Shown piece after piece: positions 5,741 to 6,228 of a stretch of DNA of 6,228 nt. The DNA lies in assembly GCA_964532515.1 (NCBI GenBank), contig CAZHKH010000091.1:1-6228 (forward strand). The letters are read 5' to 3'. The DNA is from TMED161 sp964532515. GTDB lineage: Bacteria > Fidelibacterota > Marinisomatia > SCGC-AAA003-L08 > D37C17. Made by a program: the position numbers and the translations under genes. The notes under the pieces are model-generated. The model was not told the origin of the DNA, did no database searches, and worked only from the letters and a program-made list of their open reading frames with translations. The stretch's first letter is position 1, and each line of letters begins with the position of its first letter.

Positions 5741-6228
5741 AATGATGTTTGATTTATATGAACTTGAATGTTTAGTTTTAGGAAATTGCTTTTTGCTCAC
5801 CTCGTTTTTATATGCTGTGAGCGCAGAGGTAATTTTTTTATTTAAATTAGCATACAGCTTTGCGTGCTTAGGAGTAAAGTTTTTAATAATGCCAAGAATA
5901 TCATGAAAAACCTGTATTTGACCATCACAATCTAGACCAGAGCCAATGCCAATAGTTGGAATAGACAGCGATTCGGTAATTTTAGTTGCAAGCTCTCGAG
6001 GAATACACTCTAAAACAACAGCAAAGGCACCGGCATCTTCAACAGCCCGCGCATCGTCTAGAACTCTTTGAGCCGACTGCACATTTTTTCCCTGAACAGC
6101 ATAACCAGAAAATTGATTAACTGATTGTGGGGTCAAACCAACATGACCCATTACTGGAATTCCAAATTCAACAATTTTATTAATATGTTTTGCAACACCG
6201 TTCCCCCCCTCAAGTATTGCAGCAGAGG
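5726..6228 (-). CDS. panB: 3-methyl-2-oxobutanoate hydroxymethyltransferase, 5' end beyond the window
   Basis: PanB transfers a hydroxymethyl group from 5,10-methylene-tetrahydrofolate to 2-oxoisovalerate, giving ketopantoate, the first committed step of pantothenate synthesis. The frame is open to the window end and yields 166 residues; about 110 N-terminal residues are missing, including the two Mg-binding aspartates of the E. coli enzyme. Visible motifs are ILEGG (6203-6217), GIPVMGHVGLTPQSVN, GYAVQGKN, VLECIPRELA with the expected catalytic base (E181 in E. coli), IPTIGIGSG and DGQIQVFHD. The first ATG inside the window (6149-6151) is an internal methionine, not the start, because the conserved sequence continues upstream. 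Oddity: isoleucine (ATA, 6215-6217) occupies the position of E. coli Lys112, recalled as an active-site residue. The C-terminus runs somewhat past the usual end with a Lys/Ser-rich stretch. The stop abuts the panC start. A run of seven G in the gene (6203-6209) keeps the frame. Confidence 0.95.
   Translation of the reverse strand, partial: SAAILEGGNGVAKHINKIVEFGIPVMGHVGLTPQSVNQFSGYAVQGKNVQSAQRVLDDARAVEDAGAFAVVLECIPRELATKITESLSIPTIGIGSGLDCDGQIQVFHDILGIIKNFTPKHAKLYANLNKKITSALTAYKNEVSKKQFPKTKHSSSYKSNIIDKLQ

Overview
This is an AT-rich bacterial segment (roughly one third G+C by eye) packed with seven protein genes and almost no intergenic DNA. Gene content (bacterial GyrA, YggS, NadC, PanB and PanC, and a Rhizobium-type asparaginase) and the compact layout suggest a streamlined Gram-negative, probably proteobacterium. 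The genus cannot be fixed from the sequence alone. No tRNA, rRNA, CRISPR array, insertion sequence or phage gene was seen.

Left block, + strand, about 1-4847. The window opens inside gyrA, whose first 200 or so codons are missing. It is followed by yggS (PLP homeostasis), which starts inside the gyrA 3' end; a 144-codon gene of uncertain function with a phosphorylase-like DHIN motif; a class 3 (Rhizobium-type, zinc-binding) L-asparaginase; and nadC (quinolinate phosphoribosyltransferase). The first four genes overlap end to start and look translationally coupled. nadC follows after 15 bp, which hold a promoter-like sequence so close to the ATG that a leaderless transcript is possible.

Right block, - strand, about 4880-6228. 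panB (ketopantoate hydroxymethyltransferase, 5' end outside the window) is followed with no gap by panC (pantothenate synthetase). The panB stop and panC start codons sit together in the loop of a perfect 10-bp inverted repeat. This block converges on nadC, and the 32-bp gap begins with an AT-only palindrome that overlaps the nadC stop codon.

Apart from gyrA, the theme is cofactor supply. Asparaginase makes aspartate, the precursor of quinolinate (NadC substrate) and of beta-alanine (PanC substrate); YggS manages PLP; PanB and PanC make pantothenate for CoA. The joint role is inferred from gene order and known pathways. The items most worth a second look are the 144-codon gene, the panB/panC junction hairpin, the leaderless nadC candidate, and an isoleucine in PanB where a conserved active-site lysine is expected.
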